A stretch of DNA of 5,171 nt from an uncultured Anaerotruncus sp. (lineage in GTDB: Bacteria > Bacillota_A > Clostridia > Oscillospirales > CAG-272): positions 1 to 5,171 of the forward strand of contig CATYWI010000126.1 of the NCBI GenBank assembly GCA_958414155.1, read 5' to 3'. This document shows, one piece after another, positions 5,145-5,171 of this stretch (position 1 is the first letter of the stretch; the number at the start of each line of letters is the position of its first letter). Made by a program: the position numbers and the translations under genes. The notes under the pieces were generated by a model. The model was given only the letters and a program-made list of their open reading frames with translations. It made no database searches and was not told the origin of the DNA.

Positions 5145-5171
5145 TTGACAAACCGGATAAATAATGATATA
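5145..5171 (+). promoter_or_regulatory. Probable promoter of the next gene, cut by the window end
   Basis: TTGACA at 5145-5150 is followed after exactly 17 bp by TATA at 5168-5171, where the window stops, so a complete TATAAT is possible but not visible. The CTTGACAAAC sequence around the -35 box is identical to that of the proximal glnN promoter. No coding sequence of the next gene is in view. Confidence 0.5.

Overview
The window looks like chromosomal DNA of a Firmicute in the class Clostridia. Three things point there: a type III (GlnN) glutamine synthetase, an ANTAR regulator with the 'RAKWLL..L.M.EEQAHRYI.KQAMD' signature familiar from clostridial nitrogen regulators, and strong purine-rich ribosome binding sites with consensus sigma-A promoters. 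Genus cannot be assigned. The coding parts are clearly more GC-rich than the AT-rich intergenic region. I see no mobile element, RNA gene or CRISPR array.

Layout: a leftward two-gene operon fills 119-2300. Its promoter (2336-2364, perfect consensus, 17-bp spacer) drives an ANTAR-domain response-regulator-like protein (2300 to 1677). This is followed after 28 bp by guaA, GMP synthase (1648 to 119), and then a long stem-loop (53-102). A 684-bp intergenic region (2301-2984) separates it from a divergent gene on the + strand, glnN, the type III glutamine synthetase (2985-5078). That gene ends in a perfect 19-bp hairpin (5091-5133). The window closes inside what looks like the next promoter (5145-5171).

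The main point of interest is the glnN leader. A 14-bp intrinsic terminator (2907-2937 plus a U-tract) sits between the promoter region and the glnN ribosome binding site, so glnN should be off unless the terminator is overcome. Immediately before it, and overlapping its 5' arm, are two candidate hairpins (2869-2886 and 2905-2921). Both have six-base loops of the form A-n-n-G-n-n, the hallmark of the two-hairpin RNA motif bound by ANTAR antiterminators such as EutV. The second hairpin cannot form at the same time as the terminator. With an ANTAR protein encoded next door, the simplest reading is a self-contained circuit in which the ANTAR protein releases transcription into glnN. The protein's receiver domain lacks the phosphorylatable Asp and the acidic pair, so the activating signal is probably not ordinary His-Asp phosphorelay.

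One conflict stays open. A perfect TTGACA-17-TATAAT promoter (2866-2894) overlaps the first hairpin, and RNA started there would lack it. A second, weaker promoter at 2540-2567 would give a leader of about 410 nt that contains both hairpins, a strong GC hairpin and two short reading frames with Shine-Dalgarno sequences. The shared theme of the neighbourhood is glutamine: glnN makes it, guaA spends it as the amide donor for GMP, and the ANTAR protein plausibly links the two.
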